IMG/VR virus record: IMGVR_UViG_3300045970_000154
Coordinates: 1-63,673 of that record
DNA length: 63,673 bases
Strand: one strand, 5' to 3'
Source: a virus
Shown: positions 42,732 through 51,014 of the stretch, one piece after another
Numbering within the stretch: position 1 is the stretch's first letter
How the letters are laid out: the number at the start of each line of letters is the position of its first letter
Notes under the pieces: generated by a model
Told to the model about the DNA's origin: nothing
The model's input: only the letters and a program-made list of their open reading frames with translations
Database searches by the model: none
Made by a program: the position numbers and the translations under genes

Positions 42732-42968
42732 CTAGAAAACAATTTTCCAGTTGCGGTCTTCGTCACGTAGTGCCGGTGCTCCACCTTTTACGGCTTCTTC
42801 GTAGGTCTGCGAATAGGTAAGACCTCTTGAGTTGTCATAGTCAATGTACATACGCTCACCTTTAAGAGCAAAATACACGCTACCTTGAGTATGGTAATTG
42901 AACCCCTTAGACCCAAGGACTAGGTGCAGGTTAGCGGCTTCTTTGAAGTTCAGGTCTGTAGTTTTCAT
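42732..42968 (-). CDS. Family A paralog
   Basis: 78 residues: TTDLNFKEAANLHLVLGSKGF, ending NWKIVF. Belongs to a subgroup of four with VLG/VMGGKS after the shared helix. Confidence 0.74.
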   Translation of the reverse strand: MKTTDLNFKEAANLHLVLGSKGFNYHTQGSVYFALKGERMYIDYDNSRGLTYSQTYEEAVKGGAPALRDEDRNWKIVF

Positions 42969-43180
42969 ACTAAGACTCTCCAGCGTCGGTAGCTATCTTT
43001 GGTAATGTCGTGGCACCGCTTGCATATTTCTGCCAAGGTTCCACAGTTTTCACTACCAGAATACAAGCACCCATTGTTTATCTTATACCTGGAGTCATAC
43101 GGTCCGTGCAACATCTTAGAACCGGGTAGGACGCTGTGGATGTTACACGCCTCAGCAAAGGTCAAGTCCGTAAGTTTCAC
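42965..43180 (-). CDS. Family A paralog
   Basis: 71 residues; GTG start (GGAGG). KLTDLTFAEACNIHSVLPGSKM, ending RRWRVLV. Confidence 0.74.
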   Translation of the reverse strand: MKLTDLTFAEACNIHSVLPGSKMLHGPYDSRYKINNGCLYSGSENCGTLAEICKRCHDITKDSYRRWRVLV

Positions 43181-43410
43181 AGCTCTACCTCCCACTCTCT
43201 GTAGGTGTCGTTCATGCAGCCTCTATTGTTCTCGATAACATCAAGCGTATTTCCATGAGTATACCCGACATCACCATACCTAGTTAGGTCACAAAATTTA
43301 CCGTTAGATAATATGTACTTATAGGCGTGTCCCCCAAACCTCAGGCTCTTCCCACCCATAACCAAGAACACATTTACCGCCTCCAAGTAGGTCAGGCCAG
43401 TGGTTTTCAC
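43177..43410 (-). CDS. Family A paralog
   Basis: 77 residues; GTG start. GLTYLEAVNVFLVMGGKSL, ending REWEVEL. Nearly identical at both ends to 43407-43649. Confidence 0.77.
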   Translation of the reverse strand: MKTTGLTYLEAVNVFLVMGGKSLRFGGHAYKYILSNGKFCDLTRYGDVGYTHGNTLDVIENNRGCMNDTYREWEVEL

Positions 43411-43649
43411 AGCTCAACCTCCCACTTACGATAGGTGTCTTTTGTAAGTCCGGGATTGTTGCGAAGGACGGTTAATATGTCACCATGTACGTACCCATCT
43501 GCACTACCGCCATTACTTCCGAAAGAGCAGAAGTTTCCGTCGCGCACCGTAAATCTGGAATACGGGTACTTAGAGTCTACTATGCTCTTCCCTCCCATAA
43601 CCAAGAACACATTTATCGCTTCCAGATAGGTCAAGCCAGATCTCTTCAT
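43407..43649 (-). CDS. Family A paralog, RNA motif in leader
   Basis: 80 residues: SGLTYLEAINVFLVMGGKSI, ending RKWEVEL. The leader holds a copy of the CTAGGCC RNA motif (43661-43722), 12 nt from the start. Confidence 0.77.
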   Translation of the reverse strand: MKRSGLTYLEAINVFLVMGGKSIVDSKYPYSRFTVRDGNFCSFGSNGGSADGYVHGDILTVLRNNPGLTKDTYRKWEVEL

Positions 43650-43660
43650 GCTTCCCCCTT

Positions 43661-43722
43661 AGCTCTACTTAGATTACTTCGGCCTAGCTTTTCGCACCGA
43701 ACCCATAGGGCCTTGTAGTTTG
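43661..43722 (-). ncRNA. CTAGGCC leader RNA motif, copy 1
   Basis: Minus strand: hairpin GGCCC-TAT-GGGTT, then TTCGG - TGCGAAAAGCTAGG - CCGAA closed by a 5-bp stem, then GTAATCTAAGTAGAGC. One of five copies with a covarying stem and fixed loop. Confidence 0.6.
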
Positions 43723-43743
43723 GTGCGGCAGTATTGCCGCACC
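43722..43743. repeat. Variant palindrome GGTGCGGCA/TGCCGCACC
   Basis: Nine-base arms around GTAT. Arms begin GGTGCG like the 16-bp palindrome, but both arms carry a matched C-for-A change that keeps the hairpin. Confidence 0.85.
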
Positions 43744-43748
43744 GGTTG

Positions 43749-44129
43749 TTATGCTACTTCTGCCACCACTACATCAGGAGGAGCTACCTCCAGCTTAGCA
43801 GTAGCGATTTCGTCCAATACATCATCGGCGGCATCTTCCTCGATGAGTTTGGTCTTGTAGCAGGGATTAGGTGTCCCCTTCCGTTCCGCTACACCATCTG
43901 CGGTCAACGAGGGGGAACCTTTTCTGCCCCAGGAAGGGCTGAGCACTTCGCCAGCCACTTCCAGCGAGTCAGGGTTTTCCTCGAACTTGTCCAGGAAAGC
44001 CTGGAGCAGGAACACTACCGCTTTGCCACCAGCCGGGATTACTCCGCCTACTGCGTCCGGGTTGTTAGCGATGAGGTTGGACAGGTCAATCGTCGTGCCT
44101 TTTTCCGCCTTCAATGCGACTTTCTTCAT
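43749..44129 (-). CDS. Hypothetical protein
   Basis: 126 residues from the ATG at 44129 (GGAGG). MKKVALKAEKGTTIDLSNLI, a Gly-rich turn, then an acidic/Val-rich tail (VAPPDVVVAEVA). Not recognised. Confidence 0.62.
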   Translation of the reverse strand: MKKVALKAEKGTTIDLSNLIANNPDAVGGVIPAGGKAVVFLLQAFLDKFEENPDSLEVAGEVLSPSWGRKGSPSLTADGVAERKGTPNPCYKTKLIEEDAADDVLDEIATAKLEVAPPDVVVAEVA

Positions 44130-44160
44130 TTGTACTTCCTCCGTAGTGTGCTGCGTTGTG

Positions 44161-44176
44161 GTGCGACAAGTCGCAC
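44161..44176. repeat. 16-bp palindrome, variant centre AAGT
   Basis: GTGCGACAAGTCGCAC, 31 nt before the start at 44129. Confidence 0.85.
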
Positions 44177-44257
44177 CGGTTAGGATGTAGAAACCCTCGT
44201 AATAACTAGGTACACTGAGCCACATTCGTGATACCACCTCCTCTTAGTTGGTTAGGA

Positions 44258-44506
44258 TCACCGCCACCCTACCGGCAACTTGTTCCTGGCTTTGTAGCCA
44301 CGTTCCATGTCCTCTACTGCGAAGGTAGGAGTGAGCTTCCCGTTGTCAGTAAAGAACCAGAACTCGCAGAACTTTCTGGATACCTCTCTCTCCTTAGTTT
44401 TCTTCCACCACAGGAAGCCTGTAGTAACGTCTACTACGGCAGAGAACTCCCAGTTCAGGGGGCTGGTTCCGGTATGCACCATGCTTCTGAAGTTGGTAAT
44501 TTTCAT
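44258..44506 (-). CDS. Hypothetical beta-rich protein
   Basis: 82 residues. NWEFSAVVDVTTGFLWWKK and FCEFWFFTDNGKLTP suggest a small beta sandwich; similar proteins occur in phages. GAGGTG upstream. Confidence 0.65.
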   Translation of the reverse strand: MKITNFRSMVHTGTSPLNWEFSAVVDVTTGFLWWKKTKEREVSRKFCEFWFFTDNGKLTPTFAVEDMERGYKARNKLPVGWR

Positions 44507-45702
44507 ACGAACACCTCATTCTCAGTATCCATCGTAGGAATCATCAGAGGCGTAACATTTCCCGCCCCGATGATCTCGTCCCAGACCTTAGTGAAGCAAT
44601 CATCAGAGCCAAATCCGTGGTTATAGTAGTAGACATAGGATGTTTCCAAGTCTTCCAGCAGAGCCAACAGGTCGCCGCACTCAGGCTCACCAAAGATTAT
44701 CGGAAGCAGAAGGTCAAGGTTCATAGCCTTGACCAGAGCCGATTCCACTTCCGACTTAAGGCCCCGGAGCTTCATGATGGCGATGCAGTAGCTGCTTATG
44801 TCTTTGACCGGCAACTTGCTTGCTTCCAGCTTGTCCTGATTGATAGTCCCACCAGCATTGACCAAGGGGATTACCTTGGCCGGGAGGTTGGTCGTAGCAG
44901 TTGTCTTCTTGGTGTAACCATCATCAGCCCAATCATCCCACTGATTGCCGTACATTCCGCCGCCCCAATACTTCGAGGAGAAGCCATGACCACGCTTATA
45001 GTTCGGTTTAGCTAGTGGAAAGAGCGCACCGACCGGATCTTGAAGCATGTCGATTACACGGTTGATGGTGAGGTACATCTCGTCAATGTGCAGGACCTCA
45101 GACGCTGAGTGCTGCCGGTAGTAGCCGATGGACAAGTTGACGGACGGAATCAGCAGCTCGTCAGACAGGTCAGATATGTCAGAGTAGGAGCCGTGACTCT
45201 CTTTGAAGCCGAAGCACTCTACGTACTGCTTGCACTCCTTGGGCAATGAGAGGGAGTAGAACACGTAGTCGTTACAGCCCTGTCGGTCGAGTTCCAGGAA
45301 CATGTGGATGTGGTCACTGACCAGTGCCTTATCCGACAACAGTTTGCTGACTCCCCTGCCCCCGCTTTCTTCGTAGTTGGTGAAGATTACTGTCGGAAGT
45401 GGGATGCCATTTTTAACGCAATGCTCGACAACTTCGAGGATACCGAACACTCCGGCCCTATCGTCGGCACCAAGCACGCCGGTAGTGTTCCAAATCAGGT
45501 TTCTGTACTGAACAATGTTGACCGCATCAGTCCTTCTGACGGTATCCATGTGGGCAACCAGGGCCATCGTATTAGGACCAGTGGCCACGATGTAGTTATC
45601 GTGGTCGGTGACGATTTCCGGGTAGTGTTTCAGAAGCTCACCTTTGAGGTACTCGATGAGTGCCTTATCCTCCATCTCCAAGACTGCTAGTAACTTTTCC
45701 AC
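44503..45702 (-). CDS. M20/M28-type metallopeptidase-like protein
   Basis: 399 residues; GTG start at 45702 with AAAGGAG. LVAHMDTVRR, GVLGADDRAGVF and FTNYEESGGRG are the zinc-ligand and catalytic motifs of peptidase-T/M20 proteins. A Gly/Trp/Tyr-rich insert (KYWGGGMYGNQWDDW) interrupts the C-terminal half. Possible role in amino-acid scavenging or host protein cleavage. Confidence 0.82.
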   Translation of the reverse strand: MEKLLAVLEMEDKALIEYLKGELLKHYPEIVTDHDNYIVATGPNTMALVAHMDTVRRTDAVNIVQYRNLIWNTTGVLGADDRAGVFGILEVVEHCVKNGIPLPTVIFTNYEESGGRGVSKLLSDKALVSDHIHMFLELDRQGCNDYVFYSLSLPKECKQYVECFGFKESHGSYSDISDLSDELLIPSVNLSIGYYRQHSASEVLHIDEMYLTINRVIDMLQDPVGALFPLAKPNYKRGHGFSSKYWGGGMYGNQWDDWADDGYTKKTTATTNLPAKVIPLVNAGGTINQDKLEASKLPVKDISSYCIAIMKLRGLKSEVESALVKAMNLDLLLPIIFGEPECGDLLALLEDLETSYVYYYNHGFGSDDCFTKVWDEIIGAGNVTPLMIPTMDTENEVFV

Positions 45703-45726
45703 GATTTCTCCTTTATAGGTGGAGCG

Positions 45727-45742
45727 GTGCGACATGTCGCAC
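45727..45742. repeat. 16-bp palindrome, extended arms
   Basis: Perfect core; flanks extend the inverted repeat to GAGCG...CGCTC (26 bp). 24 nt before the peptidase start. Confidence 0.95.
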
Positions 45743-45773
45743 CGCTCGTTAGCGTAGCAGGTTGGGTTGATGG

Positions 45774-47993
45774 CTAGAGGATACTCGCCGCCAACTGGAT
45801 GCCATACTCGTCAGCTACAACGAGGTCGGCTGAGAACCCCTGCACAGTTGCAGAGATGGTAGGCATCTTCTTACGTGCCACCTTCGGCTTAGCGACAGGA
45901 GCTGCTACCCGCAAGTCCATGTCAGCAATCACCACGAAGCGGGTCTTGCCGCTGCCGGAACAGTGGTAGAAGAACTTCCCGCCCTGAGTAATAACCTCAG
46001 CAACCGTCACCGTGGAGCCGCTATCGAACGTATGGACAGACGAGTCCGCTACGATTCGGACCGTATCGCCCACCTCGAAGTAGGGAATCAGACCAGCTTC
46101 CCTATCCGCGTCCAGTTTGACCCTACGCTTGTGCTCGACAACCTGAACACGAGTCTCGTGGAAGGTCAGGAACTCCTTGTGGTAGGTAGCCTGTTGCTTG
46201 TCAGACACCCGAATAGTGTCAGTCAGGCACCCCGAACAAGTCACCTTTGCTCCGTAGAGCAGCAGATCCTTGATGTGGAAGGTCTCAGAACAGTCACCAC
46301 AAACATCGTAGTTGACCGAGCAAGGCAGGCACATGGAGTGCTTACCAACGGTTTCCAGCTCGGTGCAATACTTGCCACAGTCGGGGCAGTGCTGATAGTT
46401 GGTGATGCAACCATCACAGACCCAACCAGACTTGCCCCGCTCCTTGACGATCTCGTGGATGCCAGAAGCGAAGTGCTTGCGGCAGTCGGCACACTCGTGA
46501 ACGCTCATCAGGTCAGCATGAGCCTTGCACCACGTCGCGTCGATGTTCTCAACCGTGACGAAGGTGGTATCGGTAGAGCGGTGATGAACCCCGCAACCGT
46601 CGCAGTAGGTGTACCGAGAGGTAGAACAGCCGTGGCAAACACACTTGCCATTGTCCACATGAACTCCCTCCTCTCCAGTGTCCCTACGAACCTTGATATG
46701 GCACTCCTGGCACTCCCAGAAGATCTCGTTGAAGCAATCCCGGCAGAAGTATTCGTCTCCTACAGAATGCTCTCTACCACTGGAGATGATTTCCTCGCAC
46801 TCTGAGCAGCAATACTCTCTCGCCTTCTCCGCGCAACAGATGCAGCAGCCAGCAGAGGTGTAGTTGGTCTCGTCACCGCAGCGGAGACAGATAGCCTCAC
46901 CGAACTCCAGAGGGGTAGTAAGACCGTTCGACGCCAGATTGTCTGGAGACGAGTGAAGAGACTTCGGATAGGAGATGTCAAACGCATAGTTGTCGAGGTA
47001 GACTACGCCCCGAGACTTGACGTTATCCAGGCCCCGAGCGTGGTGCATAGAATCATACCCACCAGCCGGGATACCGTGCTTAGCAGCAAGCAGCGGTTCC
47101 ATGTAGCCACGGATGATAGAACGCTCACGGTTCGTGAAGGTTCCGTAGGACTTGGGCTGGATGATGTAGGGGCCGTTGGAATAAATCCAACTGCGCCCCT
47201 CTTTGTAATCAGGACGGGCAATGCTGCTCTTGTAGGCCAGCAGGGTTATGTCGTCCAGCAGGTACGCAATGTTCCCGTTGAAGTGGCAACCCGAAGTCGA
47301 GTAGCAGCTCGTGTAGCTGCTGTACTTGCCGCCAGCCGATGAGGTGAAAAAGTCAAAGAGGGTGGTCGATAAAGTAACCATCGAGTCCTTCTTGAGGCTG
47401 ACCAGCTCCCCGAACTGCGGCACGATAGCAGCCGGATTCTTGACCTTCAGGCGCTTGACAAACTCGTCAATGATGGCCTGATCCATCGTCGGCATCTGCT
47501 TAGCCAGCCAGCGGGTGATCTTGACAGACTGCTTGGCACCTTCCGGCATGAGCATGCCTGAGGTAAACTCAATGCCGGTGGTTTCGACGGTGTACTCGTT
47601 GTGGCAGATGTACCGAGTTTCGCCAGACTCCTTGTTACGAATCTTCCACTCGTAGCCGTCCTGTGGGTAGGCTTGGATGATGTCGCAGCGGGTTCCCTCT
47701 CTCCAGCCGGAACGGTTAATCTTGGCATTGAGTATGATGATAGAACCTACCGCAGCCGGTACAGCCTGCGGAACCCACCCCGGAATCTTATCGAATAGGG
47801 GAGCAACCCACGGATTGAGAGCATGGAACTCATGCTCTTCCTGCGTTACGGGGAGAGAGATCTTGCCCTCATCACCCAAGTTGTACAGCTCACGGAGGCC
47901 AGCTTTAGCCTCCAGCGACTGTTCCATTACCTGCTGAAGATACTGCACCGGGATGCCCTGGCCTGCGAGGAACCTGCGAGTTTTCTTGAACAT
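45774..47993 (-). CDS. Large Cys-rich multi-zinc-finger protein
   Basis: 739 residues. The N-terminal 360 residues include SCYSTSGCHFNGNIAYLLDD. Residues about 370-610 hold more than ten CxxC pairs (CLRCGD, CCICC, CCSECEE, CRDC, CQEC, CHGC, CDGCG, CADC, CPDCG, CGDC and others), a LIM/RING-like string. A beta-rich segment (VGDTVRIVADSSVHTF) follows. Lies amid the family A arrays. Could be a scaffold or a ubiquitin-ligase-like mimic; unknown. Confidence 0.8.
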   Translation of the reverse strand: MFKKTRRFLAGQGIPVQYLQQVMEQSLEAKAGLRELYNLGDEGKISLPVTQEEHEFHALNPWVAPLFDKIPGWVPQAVPAAVGSIIILNAKINRSGWREGTRCDIIQAYPQDGYEWKIRNKESGETRYICHNEYTVETTGIEFTSGMLMPEGAKQSVKITRWLAKQMPTMDQAIIDEFVKRLKVKNPAAIVPQFGELVSLKKDSMVTLSTTLFDFFTSSAGGKYSSYTSCYSTSGCHFNGNIAYLLDDITLLAYKSSIARPDYKEGRSWIYSNGPYIIQPKSYGTFTNRERSIIRGYMEPLLAAKHGIPAGGYDSMHHARGLDNVKSRGVVYLDNYAFDISYPKSLHSSPDNLASNGLTTPLEFGEAICLRCGDETNYTSAGCCICCAEKAREYCCSECEEIISSGREHSVGDEYFCRDCFNEIFWECQECHIKVRRDTGEEGVHVDNGKCVCHGCSTSRYTYCDGCGVHHRSTDTTFVTVENIDATWCKAHADLMSVHECADCRKHFASGIHEIVKERGKSGWVCDGCITNYQHCPDCGKYCTELETVGKHSMCLPCSVNYDVCGDCSETFHIKDLLLYGAKVTCSGCLTDTIRVSDKQQATYHKEFLTFHETRVQVVEHKRRVKLDADREAGLIPYFEVGDTVRIVADSSVHTFDSGSTVTVAEVITQGGKFFYHCSGSGKTRFVVIADMDLRVAAPVAKPKVARKKMPTISATVQGFSADLVVADEYGIQLAASIL

Positions 47994-48017
47994 TTGTTAT
48001 CTCCCTTTTGGTTGTTG

Positions 48018-48033
48018 GTGCGACATGTCGCAC
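48018..48033. repeat. 16-bp palindrome
   Basis: Perfect copy, 24 nt before the zinc-finger gene. Next to it is TCACAACTGCTTA, the promoter-upstream element, without a recognisable -10 box. Confidence 0.95.
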
Positions 48034-48064
48034 TGGTTAAGTAAGCAGTTGTGAGTAGTTGAAG

Positions 48065-48292
48065 TTACAAGTAGGCGTTCCATCTGACATGCCATGTTTT
48101 AATGGCGTATTTAGGCGTCACAGTCTCTGCATCGAATTCCCAAACCTCGTCCCATCCTAAAGGTTTAACAGGCAATAGCTTTCCTCTATGAAATACATAG
48201 TGGTACGCATCATAATTATACTTAATACGCTTCGCTACTCCCGTAACAATCATGTTTACGGCTTCTTCTGTGGACAGGTCGGTTAGTTTCAT
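48065..48292 (-). CDS. Family A paralog
   Basis: 75 residues from the ATG at 48292. MKLTDLSTEEAVNMIVTGVAKRI, then YHYVFHRGKLLP, ending TWHVRWNAYL. Last of a block of ten. Confidence 0.77.
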   Translation of the reverse strand: MKLTDLSTEEAVNMIVTGVAKRIKYNYDAYHYVFHRGKLLPVKPLGWDEVWEFDAETVTPKYAIKTWHVRWNAYL

Positions 48293-48513
48293 AGTAGGTT
48301 CCACCTGTACGAGCTAGATGTCCAGAAGCCAGTGAACGCTGCGTGTAGCTCTTCAACATGTTCCGTAGTAGGATAGTCACCACGCCGGTACCTTATCTGA
48401 CCATTCTGGACCACATAGACTCCGCTAGTGTCACCAACATAGGAAAACTCAGTTGCTACCCCACATACTAGAGCGTTATACAGCTCCTGGTTGGTAAGAT
48501 TTTTAGTATTCAT
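48289..48513 (-). CDS. Family A paralog
   Basis: 74 residues from the ATG at 48513 (GGGAG). MNTKNLTNQELYNALVCGVATEF, ending YRWNLL. Confidence 0.78.
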   Translation of the reverse strand: MNTKNLTNQELYNALVCGVATEFSYVGDTSGVYVVQNGQIRYRRGDYPTTEHVEELHAAFTGFWTSSSYRWNLL

Positions 48514-48758
48514 ATCTTCTCCCAAGGTAGACGGTTAGACACTACCCAGTCTCGGGAACTTATTGAGTAGCTTAGCAGAGACTTCAGGGGCGCATCTCTT
48601 AGAGTATAATCCGGGTCGTGCTTGGAACAACTCTGCGTACCTCCTGTAGCCTCATCATTACAGTACCACCGAGTCCGAGTACCCCACGATAGCCACGGAA
48701 ACATTCCGCACATGACTAAGTTGATCGCTTCAGCTCCAGAGATATTTTCTATCTTCAT
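48510..48758 (-). CDS. Family A paralog
   Basis: 82 residues from the ATG at 48758 (GGGGG). MKIENISGAEAINLVMCGMF, then WLSWGTRTRWY, ending RDWVVSNRLPWEKI. Sister of the next gene. Confidence 0.77.
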   Translation of the reverse strand: MKIENISGAEAINLVMCGMFPWLSWGTRTRWYCNDEATGGTQSCSKHDPDYTLRDAPLKSLLSYSISSRDWVVSNRLPWEKI

Positions 48759-48760
48759 AA

Positions 48761-49006
48761 CTACCCCCACGACAAATCATCTGCGACTTCCCAGTTATGC
48801 CTACCCCCACCTCGCGTTATTAACTCAGCAAAGGGATAGCCCTGTTCCTTGCTGTCAGGGTAGATATACTTATCAGTCTCAACGTGATCGCCGTTCTCCC
48901 TGTCCAGGCCAAACCAGTAATCCTTAGTCCCCCAGCTAGCCCACTTAAACATCCCGCAGGCAACCATGTTTACGGCTTCTTCCGCAGTAAGGTTTTTCGT
49001 CTTCAT
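48761..49006 (-). CDS. Family A paralog
   Basis: 81 residues: MKTKNLTAEEAVNMVACGMFK, then WASWGTKDYWF, ending NWEVADDLSWG. A clear reference member. Confidence 0.8.
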   Translation of the reverse strand: MKTKNLTAEEAVNMVACGMFKWASWGTKDYWFGLDRENGDHVETDKYIYPDSKEQGYPFAELITRGGGRHNWEVADDLSWG

Positions 49007-49275
49007 TCCTTAACCTCCAGCAGGTTCCATCGGTAGTCTGGGTTAGTCAGAGTCCACCTACGGGCGAAAATGAGCGGTAACATCTTGCACTCGTTGCCTC
49101 TATACCCGCCCTCACTAAAAATGTCCTGGTAGTAAATATCCCCGTCGCGGATAAAATATTGAGTGGTATGTTGATCCTGCATGGGTATATCTGGCTGAAA
49201 GAAAGTGCACCTATCAGCTACCCCACACACAAGCGCATTTATCATTTCCGCCGTTGTCAGATTAGTGGTTTTCAT
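49003..49275 (-). CDS. Family A paralog
   Basis: 90 residues: MKTTNLTTAEMINALVCGVAD, then FIRDGDIYY, with RRWTLTN and YRWNLL near the end. Confidence 0.78.
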   Translation of the reverse strand: MKTTNLTTAEMINALVCGVADRCTFFQPDIPMQDQHTTQYFIRDGDIYYQDIFSEGGYRGNECKMLPLIFARRWTLTNPDYRWNLLEVKE

Positions 49276-49277
49276 AG

Positions 49278-49520
49278 CTACCCCTTCTTTTTATAAACCT
49301 TCCATCTGGCAGTAGGATAGTGTCTGTGGTCGTGAGCGTTTTTGGTGGTGATGTTGGCGTACCTCATGCAAAACTTATCATCGCAGGAGGTGTATACCGA
49401 TAAGTTTCCGTCACTACTAGCGAAGTAGTAAGTAGCTATTCCAATCATCTGGACATAATCACAAACCCCAACTTCGAGCATGTTCATGGCTTCTGCTGTT
49501 CCCATCCAACTATCGGTCAT
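49278..49520 (-). CDS. Family A paralog
   Basis: 80 residues; MTDSWMGTAEAMNMLEVGVCDYV, ending RWKVYKKKG. Pairs with the next gene (shared TTKN/TTTK segment and C-terminal W-x-V-Y). Confidence 0.74.
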   Translation of the reverse strand: MTDSWMGTAEAMNMLEVGVCDYVQMIGIATYYFASSDGNLSVYTSCDDKFCMRYANITTKNAHDHRHYPTARWKVYKKKG

Positions 49521-49731
49521 ACACAATCCAATCCCGGTCAGGGTACTTTGAGGGCAAGTTGGCAGTTTTTGTGGTGGTATTGTTGGTGTGTCTGATCTCT
49601 CCAGTTTCCTTCAATCTCCACACCATAGTCTTGCCTTTCCCCTCAAACGAGCAGTACATCCTATTCCCAGGGAAAGTAAGGTGCTTCGCAAGACCAACCT
49701 CGATCATGTTCATCGCTACTTCCGTAGTCAT
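49510..49731 (-). CDS. Family A paralog
   Basis: 73 residues from the ATG at 49731 (AAGGAGG). MTTEVAMNMIEVGLAKHLTF, ending DWIVYDR. Palindrome 13 nt upstream. Confidence 0.76.
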   Translation of the reverse strand: MTTEVAMNMIEVGLAKHLTFPGNRMYCSFEGKGKTMVWRLKETGEIRHTNNTTTKTANLPSKYPDRDWIVYDR

Positions 49732-49744
49732 TATAGCCTCCTTG

Positions 49745-49760
49745 GTGCGACATGTCGCAC
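49745..49760. repeat. 16-bp palindrome
   Basis: Perfect copy, 13 nt before a family A start and directly after the previous family A stop. Confidence 0.95.
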
Positions 49761-49967
49761 TTACCAGCCACTCCACCTTGGGTACATCCCGCTCCAAACA
49801 TCAAAGGCTTTCTCCAGCGTTCCATAACTATTCCCATCTCGGCTTGCACGGAGGTGCTTCCCGTCCCAGGTGTAGTGCTGTTCCTCTGTTCCGTACCGGA
49901 CTGACGTTATCACTCCACACTTGAGGGCATTACACGCCGCCTCTGAGGACATATTTTTGAATTTCAT
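49761..49967 (-). CDS. Family A paralog
   Basis: 68 residues from the ATG at 49967. MKFKNMSSEAACNALKCGVITSV, then HYTWDGKHL. ATGA overlap with the upstream paralog. Confidence 0.75.
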   Translation of the reverse strand: MKFKNMSSEAACNALKCGVITSVRYGTEEQHYTWDGKHLRASRDGNSYGTLEKAFDVWSGMYPRWSGW

Positions 49968-50182
49968 ATGGAGCCGCTCCATTTGTTTCCGTACCTGTCT
50001 GTTAGTTCCGACCACACCTTCAGCATGTACTTAAGGCTTCCTCGATCCTGCGCTCTATCCATATCCCACACGCAGCCGTCTTTTAAGCTGTAGAACCTAT
50101 CCTCCGTGTCCCAACAAATCTCCCTAACTACCCCAGTGGCAAGAGCATTGAGCGCCTCAGCCGTTGACATATGCTTGAACAT
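49964..50182 (-). CDS. Family A paralog
   Basis: 72 residues from the ATG at 50182 (AGAGGTG). MFKHMSTAEALNALATGVVREI, then FYSLKDGCVWD; ends NKWSGSI. Confidence 0.76.
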   Translation of the reverse strand: MFKHMSTAEALNALATGVVREICWDTEDRFYSLKDGCVWDMDRAQDRGSLKYMLKVWSELTDRYGNKWSGSI

Positions 50183-50187
50183 GATAG

Positions 50188-50421
50188 TCACCTCTTATCT
50201 GGATCGTCCGAGACGTGCCACTCGGCACCAGCCCAATCTGAAAAGTCCTTCTTGGTCATGAAATAGGTGCCGGTGCATACTGTAGGGTTACTGTATGGGT
50301 GGAACGTCAGCACTCCCTTTCGCACCTGACAGTAATGTGCCTCATCCCAGTAGGTCAGCTTATCTATCAACCCACAGGCCAGCATGTTGAAACCCTCTTC
50401 GGTTGTTAGAGTTTTGGCCAT
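50188..50421 (-). CDS. Family A paralog
   Basis: 77 residues: MAKTLTTEEGFNMLACGLIDKL, then HYCQVRKGVLTF, ending EWHVSDDPDKR. First gene of the ten-gene block in transcription order. Confidence 0.76.
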   Translation of the reverse strand: MAKTLTTEEGFNMLACGLIDKLTYWDEAHYCQVRKGVLTFHPYSNPTVCTGTYFMTKKDFSDWAGAEWHVSDDPDKR

Positions 50422-50422
50422 A

Positions 50423-50569
50423 CTAGCCCCCGATAACGTAGGTGTAGTGTTCCAATGACAAAGAGTAGGCGGTAACGGCTAAGGTAGCCAGGATGAAGCC
50501 TACCATTATGTTGACCAGGAGTTTAGAGTTGAGGTCGTAATCGTGATTTTCAACCTTCTTGAATGGCAT
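50423..50569 (-). CDS. 48-residue membrane microprotein
   Basis: MPFKKVENHDYDLNSKLLVN, then a membrane helix (IMVGFILATLAVTAYSLSL). Its stop overlaps the SD of the first family A gene, so it may be co-translated with the block. Confidence 0.65.
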   Translation of the reverse strand: MPFKKVENHDYDLNSKLLVNIMVGFILATLAVTAYSLSLEHYTYVIGG

Positions 50570-50571
50570 GG

Positions 50572-50751
50572 CTACATCCCCCAGATGTTGTGAACCTCAA
50601 GAGAAGTGAACGACGCACCTTCCTTGCTGTGGCAGTTATACACATAGAACTCGATGTTGCCGCTTTCCGATTCCTCGGGGCAGAAGTCGAGTATAGCCGC
50701 AGGACAGTGAGCGATTCTGGTTTTCATGGTGGACAGTTTTCTTATGAACAT
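50572..50751 (-). CDS. 59-residue hypothetical protein
   Basis: MFIRKLSTMKTRIAHCPAAI then DFCPEESESGN and EFYVYNCHSKEG. AAAGGGG before the ATG at 50751. A longer frame upstream is in the wrong context. Function unknown. Confidence 0.6.
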   Translation of the reverse strand: MFIRKLSTMKTRIAHCPAAILDFCPEESESGNIEFYVYNCHSKEGASFTSLEVHNIWGM

Positions 50752-50761
50752 GGATTCCCCT

Positions 50762-50983
50762 TTATTGGTTGAGCCATCCCTCTCGGAGCATCTGAGGGCT
50801 TGGCCAGCTCTCTTTTGTGTTGAACATCTGGTCTTGTATGTCGGTAGGGAACTCAGTAAACATACCCTGATACTCCCAGACCTCGACTTCATCTTCTCCT
50901 ACTCGGCATAAGCACTTGTGTGAGACTGCGTACACTTTTTCATCAGTTCCAGGTATTCCTACTACTAATATTAGATGTTTCAT
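50762..50983 (-). CDS. Hypothetical protein
   Basis: 73 residues from the ATG at 50983 (GGAGG). MKHLILVVGIPGTDEKVYAVS suggests a small alpha/beta protein. Palindrome 15 nt upstream. Confidence 0.6.
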   Translation of the reverse strand: MKHLILVVGIPGTDEKVYAVSHKCLCRVGEDEVEVWEYQGMFTEFPTDIQDQMFNTKESWPSPQMLREGWLNQ

Positions 50984-50998
50984 TTTCCTGCCTCCTCG

Positions 50999-51014
50999 GT
51001 GCGACATGTCGCAC
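50999..51014. repeat. 16-bp palindrome
   Basis: Perfect copy; its last base lies in the restored-frame stop of the gene at 51014-51215. Confidence 0.95.

Noticed and set aside
45963-46805. 280-codon plus-strand ORF
   Set aside because: Antisense shadow of the Cys-rich protein gene; no SD and no recognisable domain.
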